From: Paenibacillus cisolokensis
Lineage (GTDB): Bacteria > Bacillota > Bacilli > Paenibacillales > Paenibacillaceae
Direction of reading: 5' to 3'
DNA: 64,000 nucleotides
Assembly (NCBI RefSeq): GCF_018403665.1
Contig: NZ_BOVJ01000081.1
Location: 1 to 64,000, forward strand
Shown here: one piece after another, positions 28,642 through 40,395 of the stretch
How the letters are laid out: the number at the start of each line of letters is the position of its first letter
Position numbering within the stretch: the first letter of the stretch is position 1
Notes under the pieces: generated by a model
Database searches by the model: none
The model's input: the letters and a program-made list of their open reading frames with translations, nothing else
What the model was told of the DNA's origin: nothing
Translations under genes and position numbers: made by a program

Positions 28642-29424
28642 TTGACCCGAAACAAAGTCGAGATCTGCGGTGTGGATACCGCGAAGCTGCCCGTCCTGAC
28701 AAACGCTGAAATGCGCGAGCTGTTCACCGCTTTGCAAACGAGAAACGAGCGGTCGGCAAGGGAGAAATTGGTTAACGGAAATTTGCGCCTTGTATTGAGC
28801 GTTATCCAGCGGTTCAACAACCGCGGCGAATTTGTGGATGACTTGTTTCAGGTAGGCTGCATCGGTCTTATGAAAGCCATCGATAACTTCGATCTCAGCC
28901 AAAATGTCAAATTTTCCACGTATGCCGTCCCGATGATTATCGGCGAGATTCGCCGCTATCTGCGCGACAACAACCCGATCCGCGTCTCGCGGAGCCTGCG
29001 CGATATCGCTTATAAGGCGCTGCAGGTGCGCGATACGTTGACGAACCAAAATTCGCGCGAGCCGACGATTTTCGAAATATCGGAGGCGCTGAACGTGCCG
29101 AAGGAAGATGTCGTGTTTGCGCTTGACGCCATTCAGGATCCGGTTTCGCTCTTCGAGCCGATATACCACGATGGCGGCGATCCGATCTACGTGATGGATC
29201 AGGTGAGCGACGAGAAAAGCAAGGACGGCACCTGGATCGAGGAAATCGCCTTGCGGGAAGCGATGCACAAGCTGGGCGAGCGGGAAAAGATGATTTTGTC
29301 GATGCGATTTTTCGAGGGGAAGACGCAGATGGAAGTGGCCGAGGAAATCGGCATTTCGCAGGCGCAAGTGTCCCGGCTGGAGAAATCGGCGATTCAGCAA
29401 ATGCAGAAGCATGTCAAAATATAA
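28642..29424 (+). CDS. sigG: Sporulation sigma factor sigma-G
   Basis: Late forespore sigma factor. TTG 28642 is chosen because GGGAGG lies 8 bp upstream and it gives MTRNKVEICGVDT, matching the B. subtilis N-terminus and its 260-aa length; longer in-frame readings start within the upstream gap. Region 2 (VNGNLRLVLSVIQRFNNRGE, DDLFQVGCIGLMKAIDNFD) and region 4 (VAEEIGISQAQVSRLEK) are highly conserved. It lies 126 bp after sigE; a sigma-F/G promoter is expected in that gap but I see no clear match. Confidence 0.95.
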   Translation: MTRNKVEICGVDTAKLPVLTNAEMRELFTALQTRNERSAREKLVNGNLRLVLSVIQRFNNRGEFVDDLFQVGCIGLMKAIDNFDLSQNVKFSTYAVPMIIGEIRRYLRDNNPIRVSRSLRDIAYKALQVRDTLTNQNSREPTIFEISEALNVPKEDVVFALDAIQDPVSLFEPIYHDGGDPIYVMDQVSDEKSKDGTWIEEIALREAMHKLGEREKMILSMRFFEGKTQMEVAEEIGISQAQVSRLEKSAIQQMQKHVKI

Positions 29425-29463
29425 CCTCGCGCGGACTTGATCCGCGGCGTGCGGCAATACCGG

Positions 29464-29487
29464 GCGGCGCTTGCAGGCGCCGCTTTT
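29464..29487 (+). terminator. Intrinsic terminator after sigG
   Basis: Perfect stem GCGGCGC / GCGCCGC, loop TTGCAG, then TTTT. Confidence 0.75.
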
Positions 29488-29596
29488 CGCGTGCCGGAAA
29501 ACATGCGGACCGCCTGCCGCTCTTTTTCAAACAAACAGGACATTTTCCCATTCGGGCTCATATATTGGTTACTAAGGGCGGAAAGGGGGAGCGGAC

Positions 29597-29874
29597 TTGA
29601 AAATATCGGACTTTCAGGCGAAGGACGTCATTAATATCGTGGACGGCAAAAAGCTCGGGCAAATCAGCGACATCGAGCTGGATTTGCGGCACGGACGGAT
29701 CGATTCGATCGTCGTTCCGCATTACACGAAGTTTTCGGAATGTTCGGCGGCGGGACGGACGTCGTCATTCCGTGGCGCAATATTGTGAAGATCGGGGCGG
29801 ACGTCGTGCTTGTCCGCATAGACGACGCCAAAGCTTACCGCCAGGAGAATGAGGAGGCCGCGCAGGAAGTGTAA
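29597..29874 (+). CDS. ymxH: YlmC/YmxH family PRC-barrel sporulation protein, frameshifted in this sequence
   Basis: TTG start after GGAAAGGGGGAG. MKISDFQAKDVINIVDGKKL with GQISDIELD is the PRC-barrel-like YlmC/YmxH start. The frame breaks at the T4 run 29732-29735; one extra T gives TKFFGMFGGGTDVVIPW and continues to a TAA at 29872-29874, for a 92-residue protein. Without repair a 63-residue unrelated ending results. The family is tied to sporulating Firmicutes; precise function is not known. It occupies the usual slot between sigG and pgeF. Confidence 0.82.
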
Positions 29875-29930
29875 GGGTCGCTCTCGCGCTTGGCGTTATG
29901 GTACACTGGTAGCGGAGGTGCGACGAATTG

Positions 29931-30788
29931 ATGGAACCGTTTCGTGAGCGAACGTCGGCGAAAGGACCTTCGCTTTTTTTATTATCTTCTTGGGTAAAAC
30001 AATATAAAGGGCTGACCGCCGGATTTACCGGAAGGAACGGCGGCGTCAGCGGGCCGCCCTGGAACAGCCTGAACGTCGGCCTGCATGTCGGCGACCGGCC
30101 CGAAGATGCCGTCCGCAACCGGCGCATCGTCGCGGAAGCGATCGGCTGGCCGTTCGAAGCGTGGACATGCGCCGAGCAAGTGCACGGCGATCGCGTGCAT
30201 GCGATCGGAGCCGACGAGAAAGGCAGCGGACGCGAATCGACGGAATCGGCGATTCCCGCCGCCGACGCCATCATGACGGCGGAGCCCGGCGTGCTGCTCG
30301 TCTCCTTCTATGCCGACTGCGTTCCGCTTTATTTCTACGATCCGGAGCGGGGCGTCATCGCGCTGGCGCATGCCGGCTGGAAAGGGACGGCGCTCGAAAT
30401 CGCGAGCCGGACCGTCGAGGCGATGACGTCCGTATACGGCAGCCGCCCGTCGGCGATCCGCGCGGCGATCGGGCCGTCTATCGGCGGCTGCTGCTACGAA
30501 GTGGACGAACCGGTCATCGCGCGGATGGAGCCGCTCGTCCGCTCGCTTGCCGGCATATCCGGCATATCCGGCGACCGTCCGGCAATCATACCGACGGGAG
30601 AGGGCAAGGCGAGGCTCGACTTGAAAGAAATGAACCGACAGATTATGATAAAAGCAGGAATTATGCCGATCCATATCGAAATGTCTCAATGGTGCACAGC
30701 TTGCCGTACCGACCTTTTTTTCTCTTTCCGGGCGGAAGGGGGCCGGACGGGACGGATGGCCAGCTGGATCGGCATCGGAATGGAGTGA
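29931..30788 (+). CDS. pgeF: PgeF/YlmD laccase-domain protein (purine nucleoside phosphorylase / editing factor family)
   Basis: COG1496 proteins of this fold act on nucleosides in vitro, and in E. coli YfiH/PgeF corrects peptidoglycan precursors with L-Ser; the role here is inferred. ATG 29931 follows GGAGGTG; TTG 29928 immediately before is a possible alternative. The zinc-site motifs AEQVHGDRVH (His), FYADCVPLYFYDP (Cys) and AHAGWKGTALEI (His) are all present, then AIGPSIGGCCYEV. Length is 285 aa. It sits in the conserved ymxH-pgeF-ylmE-sepF order. Confidence 0.88.
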   Translation: MEPFRERTSAKGPSLFLLSSWVKQYKGLTAGFTGRNGGVSGPPWNSLNVGLHVGDRPEDAVRNRRIVAEAIGWPFEAWTCAEQVHGDRVHAIGADEKGSGRESTESAIPAADAIMTAEPGVLLVSFYADCVPLYFYDPERGVIALAHAGWKGTALEIASRTVEAMTSVYGSRPSAIRAAIGPSIGGCCYEVDEPVIARMEPLVRSLAGISGISGDRPAIIPTGEGKARLDLKEMNRQIMIKAGIMPIHIEMSQWCTACRTDLFFSFRAEGGRTGRMASWIGIGME

Positions 30789-30796
30789 AACGAATT

Positions 30797-31513
30797 TTGA
30801 CGCTGCAGGACAGACTTGACGCGGTGGAACGCCGCCTGCAGGCGGCATGCGCACGCAGCGGCAGGTCCCGGGAAGAGGTCCGGATCATTGCCGTGACCAA
30901 ATATGTCGGAACCGCAACGGTCCTGGAAGCGCTGCGCTGCGGCATCCGCCACCTGGGCGAAAACCGGTGGCAGCAGGCGGAACCGAAGTGGCGGGCGATC
31001 AGCGGACCGGACGCCGCCGCCGATTATGCGGTACAAGCCGTCTGGCATTTTATCGGCTCGCTGCAATCGAACAAAGTGAAAGACGTCATCGACAAATTTA
31101 CATACATTCATTCGCTGGACCGGATGTCGCTCGCTCAGGCTATCGACAGGCATGCGGCGCGTCTCGGCATCGTCGTGCCGTGCTTCGTCCAGGTGAACGT
31201 ATCCGGCGAACAGTCCAAGCACGGTCTCGCTCCGGAAGAGACAGAGCATTTCCTCAAGGAGCTTGCCGCGTTCCGCTCCATTCGCCCGATCGGACTGATG
31301 ACGATGGCGCCGCATGAGGAAGATCCGGAAGCGACGCGGCCCGTATTCCGGCAGCTTCGCCTCCTGCGGGACGAGCTGAATGCACGTTCGGCAACGGCGG
31401 AGCCGTTGACGGAATTGTCCATGGGAATGTCCAACGATTTTGAAATTGCGGTCGAAGAAGGCGCAACGTGGATTCGGCTCGGTACCGTACTGGTAGGAAA
31501 AGAGGAGGTATGA
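30797..31513 (+). CDS. ylmE: YggS/YlmE family pyridoxal-phosphate homeostasis protein
   Basis: PLP-binding single-barrel protein that maintains vitamin B6 and amino-acid balance and has no firmly known catalytic activity. TTG 30797 has GGAG 11 bp upstream; GTG 30785, inside the pgeF stop, is the alternative. The PLP lysine motif [45 protein letters not shown] and [13 protein letters not shown] are all family signatures. About 238 aa. Confidence 0.9.
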   Translation: MTLQDRLDAVERRLQAACARSGRSREEVRIIAVTKYVGTATVLEALRCGIRHLGENRWQQAEPKWRAISGPDAAADYAVQAVWHFIGSLQSNKVKDVIDKFTYIHSLDRMSLAQAIDRHAARLGIVVPCFVQVNVSGEQSKHGLAPEETEHFLKELAAFRSIRPIGLMTMAPHEEDPEATRPVFRQLRLLRDELNARSATAEPLTELSMGMSNDFEIAVEEGATWIRLGTVLVGKEEV

Positions 31514-31517
31514 AGCG

Positions 31518-31967
31518 ATGAGCGTCATGAACCGTTTTATGAATTTTCTGGGACTGCAGGAAGAAGAGGAAATTATCGAACGCGAAAAAGAAACGGAGCC
31601 GGCCGCGTACGAACAAGAAAATGAAACGCATCCGGCCGTGCAACGTAAAAGTATGAAAGGAAGCAATATCGTCAGCATTCATGCGCAGAAGAACGTCCGC
31701 GTCATTCTGAGCGAGCCGCGTACCTATGACGAGGCGCAGGAGATTGCCGACCATCTTCGTTCGCACCGGTCGGTGATCGTCAATCTGCAGCGCGTCAGGA
31801 CCGATCTCGCCGTTCGGGTTGTCGACTTTTTGAGCGGTACGGTCTATGCGCTGAACGGCAGCATTTCGAAGGTGGGACCGAATATATTCCTTTGTACTCC
31901 GGATACGGTCGAAATTCAAGGCACCATTAGCGACATGCTGGCGGATGAGAACGACTACAAAAAATGA
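31518..31967 (+). CDS. sepF: Cell division protein SepF
   Basis: Membrane-associated protein that bundles FtsZ filaments and supports septum formation. ATG 4 bp after ylmE with AGGAGG. The N-terminal amphipathic helix ([13 protein letters not shown]) is the membrane anchor, followed by an acidic linker and the globular SepF domain ([37 protein letters not shown]). Length 149 aa matches the family. Confidence 0.95.
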   Translation: MSVMNRFMNFLGLQEEEEIIEREKETEPAAYEQENETHPAVQRKSMKGSNIVSIHAQKNVRVILSEPRTYDEAQEIADHLRSHRSVIVNLQRVRTDLAVRVVDFLSGTVYALNGSISKVGPNIFLCTPDTVEIQGTISDMLADENDYKK

Positions 31968-31979
31968 GGTGACCTTGAG

Positions 31980-32246
31980 TTGGAGGCAATCGCAACCTGG
32001 ATCTGGAATCTCGAAACGATATATACCTTTATGATCATCGGCTACGTTCTTCTTTCCTGGCTCCCTAACGCCCGCGAAAGCTTCATCGGCCAGATTCTCG
32101 GGAAGCTGGTCGAGCCTTACCTCGCGCCGTTCAGGCGCTTCATTCCTCCGATCGGCGGCATGCTGGACATCTCTCCGATCGTCGCGGTGTTCGCGCTGCA
32201 GTTCGTCGCGTACGGGCTGATCGCCGTCATCGAATTCTTTATTTAA
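31980..32246 (+). CDS. ylmG: YggT family membrane protein (YlmG)
   Basis: An 88-residue protein with two membrane segments (about 12-30 and 64-86) separated by the family loop VEPYLAPFRRFIPPIGGMLDISP. TTG start after GAGGTGA. YlmG/YggT proteins are linked to division or envelope homeostasis by their position next to sepF, but no biochemical role is settled. Confidence 0.88.
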   Translation: MEAIATWIWNLETIYTFMIIGYVLLSWLPNARESFIGQILGKLVEPYLAPFRRFIPPIGGMLDISPIVAVFALQFVAYGLIAVIEFFI

Positions 32247-32279
32247 CCGGCGAACGATGGTCGTCAGAAGGATACGGAT

Positions 32280-33074
32280 ATGGCAAATAAAGAAATTTAC
32301 GAGCATTTTCATCCCGACGAACGGCCGTTTGTCGACCGGGCGACGGAATGGGTGGAGCGGTCCGCAGAGCGCCATGAGGTGAGGCGGACCGATTTTCTTG
32401 ATCCGCGGCAGCTTTATATTCTCGAGACGATCGCGAACCGCAATCCGGACGTGCGGCTGCGGATGGACGGCGGCTACCCGGAGGCCGAGCGCAAGCGCGC
32501 TTTGATCGCACCGGACTACCGTTCGCTGGAGGATGAGCCGGCGGGCATCGTCGTGCTCTCCGTAAGCGCCGGCGGAACGGGCGGTACAGCTACAGCCGAG
32601 CTCGACCACGGCGATTACCTGGGCGCCCTGCTCGGCCTTGGCGTCAAGCGTGACCGGATCGGCGACATTCATGTCAGGGAAGACGGAAGCCATTGCCTCG
32701 TCGCCGAAGAAATCGCCGACTACCTGAACATCCATCTCCGGCAAGTCCATCGCGTCCATGTGACGACCGAAATTTTGCCGCTTGACGCTCTCGTGCCCGT
32801 CGTGCCGAAGCTGGAGGAGCTCGCGCTCACGGTCGCTTCCATGCGCCTGGACGGAATCGCCAGCGACGTGTTCCGGGTCAGCCGCTCCAAAATAACGGAC
32901 CCGATCAAAGTCGGACGGTGTCGGGTCAACTGGAAGACGGAGGAGGAGCCGTCGAAACCGCTCAAGGCGGGCGACGTGGTATCGTTCAAGGGGCTCGGCC
33001 GTTTCAAGGTGCTTGATGTCGAAGGCGTGACGAAGAAAGGGAGAATTCGCGTCAGAATCGGCAGATTTGTTTGA
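32280..33074 (+). CDS. ylmH: YlmH family S4-domain RNA-binding protein
   Basis: ATG 32280 lies 34 bp after ylmG with a weak AGAAGG site. The N-terminal two thirds match the YlmH/FtsH-like domain (EIYEHFHPDERPFVDRATEW, GDYLGALLGLGVKRDRIGDI), and the C-terminus is an S4 RNA-binding domain (RLDGIASDVFRVSRSK, KAGDVVSFKGLGRFKV). In B. subtilis YlmH binds stalled ribosomal complexes and aids rescue of nascent chains; that role is inferred here. Length is 264 aa. Confidence 0.9.
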   Translation: MANKEIYEHFHPDERPFVDRATEWVERSAERHEVRRTDFLDPRQLYILETIANRNPDVRLRMDGGYPEAERKRALIAPDYRSLEDEPAGIVVLSVSAGGTGGTATAELDHGDYLGALLGLGVKRDRIGDIHVREDGSHCLVAEEIADYLNIHLRQVHRVHVTTEILPLDALVPVVPKLEELALTVASMRLDGIASDVFRVSRSKITDPIKVGRCRVNWKTEEEPSKPLKAGDVVSFKGLGRFKVLDVEGVTKKGRIRVRIGRFV

Positions 33075-33159
33075 ACGTTTGCAGGATTTTGCTTATGGAT
33101 GTCGAATTGTTTGCTTTACTAATCTTTGTTCGTCATATATTTGTTTAGGAGGTGCGCCA

Positions 33160-33675
33160 ATGCCGCTGACGCCATTGGACATTCATAATAAGGAATTCGG
33201 ACGGAGACTGCGCGGATATGACGAGGACGAAGTCAACGAGTTTCTCGATCAGGTCATCAAAGATTACGAAGCGCTGATCCGCGAGAATAAGGAACTGCAA
33301 AACCAACTGCTCGCGATGCAGGAGAAGCTGGATCATTTTGCGAATATCGAAGAAACGCTCAGCAAAACGATCATCGTGGCGCAGGAAGCGGCGGATGAAG
33401 TCAAAAACAACGCGAAGAAGGAAGCGCAGTTGATTATTAAGGAAGCGGAGAAGAACGCCGACCGGATCATTAACGAGGCGCTCGCCAAATCCCGCAAAAT
33501 CGCCCTCGAGGTAGAGGAGCTGAAGAAGCAGGCGTCCATCTACCGGGCGCGTTTCCGGACGCTGGTCGAAGCCCAGCTGGAATTGCTCGGCGTCGAAAGC
33601 TGGGAAGCGCTCGAATCCGGCGCCAGAGACAAGGAAGATGCGGCGCTGAAGGTGGAGCATTCCCACAGCATGTAG
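33160..33675 (+). CDS. divIVA: Cell pole and division-site protein DivIVA
   Basis: Coiled-coil protein that recognises negative membrane curvature at septa and poles. ATG 33160 follows TAGGAGG. The N-terminal lipid-binding domain (MPLTPLDIHNKEFGRRLRGY, DEDEVNEFLDQV) is followed by long coiled coils (about residues 30-62 and 68-150) and a short His/Ser tail. Length 171 aa is normal. A possible promoter, TTGCTT (33111-33116) and CATATA (33134-33139), lies upstream with a 17-bp spacer. Confidence 0.95.
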   Translation: MPLTPLDIHNKEFGRRLRGYDEDEVNEFLDQVIKDYEALIRENKELQNQLLAMQEKLDHFANIEETLSKTIIVAQEAADEVKNNAKKEAQLIIKEAEKNADRIINEALAKSRKIALEVEELKKQASIYRARFRTLVEAQLELLGVESWEALESGARDKEDAALKVEHSHSM

Positions 33676-33708
33676 CGGAAGCCGCGCATCGTTTCCGCAG
33701 CTGCCCGT

Positions 33709-33738
33709 TTGACAACGGGGGCGCGATTGCGCTATAAC
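33709..33738 (+). promoter_or_regulatory. Sigma-A promoter of the ileS T-box transcript
   Basis: Consensus TTGACA (33709-33714), 18-bp spacer, TATAAC (33733-33738). It opens a leader of about 400 nt. Confidence 0.8.
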
Positions 33739-33759
33739 TATAACTGACAGCAATTTATA

Positions 33760-34138
33760 ATGCCAATGAGATTCGTTGACGAGAAGGAGTACGCTGCGGG
33801 AGCGTTCCCCAGAGAGCCGGCGACATGCTGCAAGCCGGTGTTCGAGCCCCGGCGGAAAATCATCTCCGAGAAGCGGTGCCGAACCACGGCCGGCGAAGCG
33901 GCGGACGGAAAGCGCGCGAGGCGCATTTTCGGACAGCCGGGCGCTGTCGGCCGGTGCAAGTAAGTGCCGACGGCTTTCCCCCGTTATCGGGAACGCGAAT
34001 GATGGTTCGCGACAAAGGCGCCGCGGCGCGTCTGTCATCGGTCTGGAACAGGATTGGGCCGATGCGGCGAAAACGCTGCGGAACAAGGGTGGTAACGCGA
34101 GACAACCTCGTCCCTTTACAGGGCGGGGTTTTTATTTT
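33760..34138 (+). promoter_or_regulatory. Isoleucine T-box riboswitch leader of ileS
   Basis: Stem I features are visible: an AGTA element near 33787, an AGAGAG near 33811, and the specifier loop with GAA followed by ATC (33859-33861) and A, reading isoleucine. The highly conserved T-box AGGGTGGTAACGCG is at 34086-34099. It can pair with uncharged tRNA-Ile 3' end to form the antiterminator; otherwise the hairpin 34104-34130 followed by a T-rich run ends transcription. Specifier and downstream gene agree. Confidence 0.93.
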
Positions 34139-34140
34139 TT
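34104..34140 (+). terminator. Regulated terminator of the T-box leader
   Basis: Arms AACCTCGTCCC (34104-34114) and GGGCGGGGTT (34121-34130) around a TTTACA loop, followed by TTTATTTTTT. It immediately follows the T-box sequence that would disrupt it. Confidence 0.88.
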
Positions 34141-34163
34141 GCAGGAAAGGGTTGGATAAGGGC

Positions 34164-37256
<3,093 letters not shown>

Positions 37257-37384
37257 GGTTATGCTAGAAACAGCGGGAAACAGACGGGACCTTCGCGCCG
37301 TCGCCCCGCCGCCCTCGCGGCGGCACCGGGCGGCGCATAGGCTCGTCTGTTTTGCCATATATCCCGAATGATGGAGGGATGTTC

Positions 37385-37711
37385 ATGAACGAAGAGAATC
37401 GGGAGCTGGACAAGCTCCGTCAGTCGCTCGATCTGGTCGACCGGCGGCTGCAGAAGATGGCCGCAGATATGGAACGGTCGCATATTGCCGATTATGTAAA
37501 TTTGCTCAACCGCCCTTTTTCGCTCCTGTGGCGGAATTTGCTGGCCGGCACGGCGCGGGGCGTCGGCATCGCGATCGGCTTTACGTTTTTCGCCGCCACG
37601 ATTCTGTATGTGCTGCGCATCCTCGGCGCCTTGAACTTGCCCATTATCGGCGACTATATCGCCGATATCGTCCGCATCGTGCAGATCCAGCTGGAAGGCA
37701 AAGCTTATTGA
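37385..37711 (+). CDS. DUF5665 domain membrane protein
   Basis: ATG 37385 after GGAGGGATG. A 108-residue protein with a charged, coiled-coil-like N-terminal half (NRELDKLRQSLDLVDRRLQK) and a hydrophobic C-terminal half with one or two membrane segments (GVGIAIGFTFFAATILYVL; LPIIGDYIADIVRIVQIQL). This matches DUF5665 proteins commonly found near ileS/lspA in Paenibacillaceae. No function is known; the coil-plus-membrane design suggests an adaptor. Confidence 0.7.
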   Translation: MNEENRELDKLRQSLDLVDRRLQKMAADMERSHIADYVNLLNRPFSLLWRNLLAGTARGVGIAIGFTFFAATILYVLRILGALNLPIIGDYIADIVRIVQIQLEGKAY

Positions 37712-37742
37712 CCGCCATTGGACGCGAACGCGGATGGCGGTC
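37710..37742 (+). terminator. Hairpin at the end of the DUF5665 gene
   Basis: Perfect 9-bp stem GACCGCCAT / ATGGCGGTC overlapping the stop codon, 15-nt loop, no T tract. It lies between two convergent genes. Confidence 0.45.
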
Positions 37743-37800
37743 CCGGCGAGCGACGTGTCGTGTGGTGGACGGTCAAACCGCATCCCCGTCAGAGCGGGGG

Positions 37801-38526
37801 TTACGGCTCCTCGGAAACTTCGAGCGCGCGGTCGCCTTCGCGGCGCTCCAAATAATCGCGGTATTCGCGATTGCGGACGACGCTGATATGGCGGCCGGTA
37901 ATATCGGTGGCCAAGAAGCTTTCGAGCGGCTCTACATAGCCGTCGCTTTCGTCGTTTTCGACGGACATGTCGTCATAGCTCGCGTCATTCGGATTTTCGG
38001 CCAGGGCCGGCGAATCGGAATTGCCCCATGACTCGACGATTTGCCAGGCGTCCTCGCCGTCGAAGCCGTTATAGGACGATTCCTCGTCCATGCTGCTTCG
38101 CCCGAACGGATTGTCCAGCATATCCTCTTCCGCCGGACGGCGCAAGGACACCTCCTGCCGGGGCGAATGCTTTTTGCAGTACAGCGTGTCCGGCACCGCT
38201 TCGAGCCGTTCGTAAGGAATCGCCTCCCCGCATGTCAGACAGCGGCCGTACGTCCCTTCGGATATCGCATGGAGAGCGGCGTCGATGCGGCGCAGCCGGA
38301 GATCGTCTTTTTCCAGCAAGGCGACGTCCTTGCCTCTCTCGAACATTTCCGAACCGACATCGGCCGGATGATTGTCGATCGCCGACAGCTCGCCCGTCTC
38401 TTCCCGCAGCGAATCGGCGAGGCCGTAATGATCGTTGCCCGCAAGTCTTCGCTCGGCTTCGGCTTTGGCCGCCTCGAGGCGGGAGCGCAGCTCCGCCAGC
38501 CGGGCTTCGCTTAAAGTCGTAGTCAC
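37801..38526 (-). CDS. yteA: YteA-family sporulation protein with a TraR/DksA-type zinc finger
   Basis: GTG at 38526 follows AAGGAAGGTGAT. The 241-residue protein begins with a coiled-coil arm (RLAELRSRLEAAKAEAERRL), then NHPADVGSEMFERGKDVAL, typical of the YteA/DksA-like group, and a zinc motif CLTCG...YCKKH (C-x2-C-x17-C-x2-H). The C-terminal 110 residues are acidic with DE-rich blocks and a final SFLATDITGRHISVVRN motif seen in YteA-like proteins. DksA relatives bind RNA polymerase; the YteA group is little studied. It is convergent with the DUF5665 gene and divergent from lspA. Confidence 0.82.
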   Translation of the reverse strand: MTTTLSEARLAELRSRLEAAKAEAERRLAGNDHYGLADSLREETGELSAIDNHPADVGSEMFERGKDVALLEKDDLRLRRIDAALHAISEGTYGRCLTCGEAIPYERLEAVPDTLYCKKHSPRQEVSLRRPAEEDMLDNPFGRSSMDEESSYNGFDGEDAWQIVESWGNSDSPALAENPNDASYDDMSVENDESDGYVEPLESFLATDITGRHISVVRNREYRDYLERREGDRALEVSEEP

Positions 38527-38644
38527 GCGACATCACCTTCCTTTATAATCGGTTATACGCCTTGCCGGTTTAGTTTGAGCGGACGGCCGCTTTTTCAACA
38601 ATGGTCATCTATGGAAACGCGCACTGGTAGCCGGAACGGGCTTT

Positions 38645-38654
38645 ATGCTACAAT
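38645..38654 (+). promoter_or_regulatory. Extended -10 promoter of lspA
   Basis: TATGCTACAAT, a TGn-extended TACAAT box (38649-38654), 25 bp before the lspA start, with no good -35. Confidence 0.5.
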
Positions 38655-38678
38655 AGTCGCGACAAGGGGGAAATGTGG

Positions 38679-39313
38679 ATGAGATATTATTCGTACGGGA
38701 TCGCGTTGTTCATTTTTATTGTCGATTTCATTACGAAAAAATGGATTGAAAACAACCTCGAGCTTTACGAAAAAATAAACGTTATCGGCACCTTTTTCAA
38801 ATTACGTCCATTCGCAATACCGGTGCCGCCTTCAGCATTTTGGAAAATCAGCGCCTTTTCTTTTTGATCGTGACGGTAATCGTCGTCGGAGGCTTGATCT
38901 GGTACATACAGTTTAACCGCAAAACCGGCCGGCCGCTGATGATGATCGCGCTCGGGCTGGTGCTCGGAGGCGCGTGCGGCAATTTTATCGACCGGCTGGT
39001 CAAAGGGGAAGTCGTCGACTTTTTCCAATTCAATTTCGGAAGCTATACGTTTCCGATATTTAACGTAGCGGACATCGGCATCGTATGCGGCGTCATTCTC
39101 ATCCTGCTGGACTCCTTCCTTACCCGCGAACCTCAAGACGGCGTCGTGTCGGCGGACAGCGCCGCCGCCGGCGCTTCCGCATCCGACGTGACCGAAACGG
39201 CCGACGCTTCCGGCGCTGCGTACGGCAAGTCGGCGGACGGCGGACAAGCGTCGGAACAGCAGACAGATGAAGAAGGGAACGGACAGCATGAACGGCAACA
39301 GCGATTACCATGA
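38679..39313 (+). CDS. lspA: Lipoprotein signal peptidase II, frameshifted in this sequence, with a long acidic tail
   Basis: Membrane aspartic protease that cleaves lipoprotein signal peptides. ATG 38679 is 8 bp after AAGGGGG; ATG 38673 is too close to it. The first helix is in one frame up to INVIGTFF; one extra T in the run 38793-38797 gives TFFQITSIRNTGAAFSILEN, the family motif (the A3 run 38799-38801 is a less likely site). Catalytic aspartates follow in GNFIDRLVKGEVVDFFQF and FNVADIGI. After the last helix there is a tail of about 60 residues rich in Ala/Ser/Asp/Glu that typical LspA lacks. The stop lies 26 bp inside rluD. Confidence 0.88.
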
Positions 39314-40232
39314 AGAAGAACCGTTGGAATTCGTCGTCGGGGCGGACGAAGCGGGGCAGCGTCTCGACAAATTGGCGACGGACTGCATCGCGGACGAGGC
39401 GGTATCCCGTACCCAGGTTCAGGATTGGATCAGGTCGGGCGCCGTCAAGGTGAACGGGCAGACGGTCAAGCCGAACTACCGGACGGCCGCCGGCGATATC
39501 GTCGTCATTCAGCCGCCCGAACCGGAGCAGACGGCCATATTGCCCGAAGATATCCCGTTGAACGTCGTGTATGAAGACCGTGATGTTATCGTCATCGACA
39601 AGCCGCGCGGCATGGTCGTCCATCCTGCGCCCGGCCATACGTCGGGGACGGTCGTCAATGCGCTGATGCATCACTGCCGCGATCTGTCAGGCATTAACGG
39701 CCAGCTCCGGCCCGGTATCGTGCACCGGATCGACAAGGACACTTCCGGCCTGCTGATGGCGGCCAAGAACGACCGGGCCCATCTGTCGCTTGCCGCCCAG
39801 TTGAAGGCGCATACGGTATCGCGGGTGTACATTGCGCTGGCGCACGGCAATATCCCTCACGACCGGGGGACGATCGATGCGCCGATCGGCCGCGATCCGA
39901 AAAACCGGAAGCTGTTCGCGGTAACGGACCGTAACGGCAAAGATGCGGTCACCCATTTTGCCGTATTGGAGCGGTTCGGCGACTACACGCTGCTTGAGCT
40001 GCAGCTCGAAACGGGCCGGACGCACCAGATCCGCGTCCATATGAAGCATATCGGCCACCCGCTGGCGGGCGATCCCGTATATGGTCCGTCGCGCACCGTC
40101 AAGCTCGGCGGCCAGGCGCTTCATGCGGCGACGCTCGGCTTCGTCCATCCGGCTACGGAGGAGTATCTTGAATTTTCGTCCCCCATCCCGCCTGACATGG
40201 AGCGGGTCATAGCGGAATTGCGCAGCCGATAG
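39288..40232 (+). CDS. rluD: RluA/RluD-family 23S rRNA pseudouridine synthase
   Basis: Converts specific uridines to pseudouridine, in the RluD group at positions of 23S rRNA helix 69; the exact target is inferred. ATG 39288 after AGAAGGGAAC. An S4 domain (GQRLDKLATDCIADEAVSRT, VQDWIRSGAVKVNG) is followed by the catalytic domain with HRIDKDTSGLLMAAK (catalytic Asp) and LLELQLETGRTHQIRVHM. The 314-aa length is usual, and lspA-rluD adjacency upstream of the pyr genes is conserved in Bacillales. Confidence 0.92.
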   Translation: MNGNSDYHEEEPLEFVVGADEAGQRLDKLATDCIADEAVSRTQVQDWIRSGAVKVNGQTVKPNYRTAAGDIVVIQPPEPEQTAILPEDIPLNVVYEDRDVIVIDKPRGMVVHPAPGHTSGTVVNALMHHCRDLSGINGQLRPGIVHRIDKDTSGLLMAAKNDRAHLSLAAQLKAHTVSRVYIALAHGNIPHDRGTIDAPIGRDPKNRKLFAVTDRNGKDAVTHFAVLERFGDYTLLELQLETGRTHQIRVHMKHIGHPLAGDPVYGPSRTVKLGGQALHAATLGFVHPATEEYLEFSSPIPPDMERVIAELRSR

Positions 40233-40332
40233 CGGCGAAATCGGCTGTATGGTCTGGCGAAAAGTGCAAACTTTTTGCATTTTCCTGCATTAATGTCGGC
40301 CACGAAAGTAGGTTATCCTTAAATCAGCGCGG

Positions 40333-40357
40333 AGCCGGGAGCCGTCCCGGCTTTATT
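40333..40357 (+). terminator. Hairpin with T-rich tail between rluD and dapL
   Basis: Perfect 8-bp stem AGCCGGGA / TCCCGGCT, loop GCCG, then TTATT. It lies only 44 bp before the dapL start, so it may be a leader attenuator of dapL as well as the rluD terminator. Confidence 0.6.
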
Positions 40358-40395
40358 CGTTGATTAACCACTCGACGGGAAAGGTGGAGCTTATC

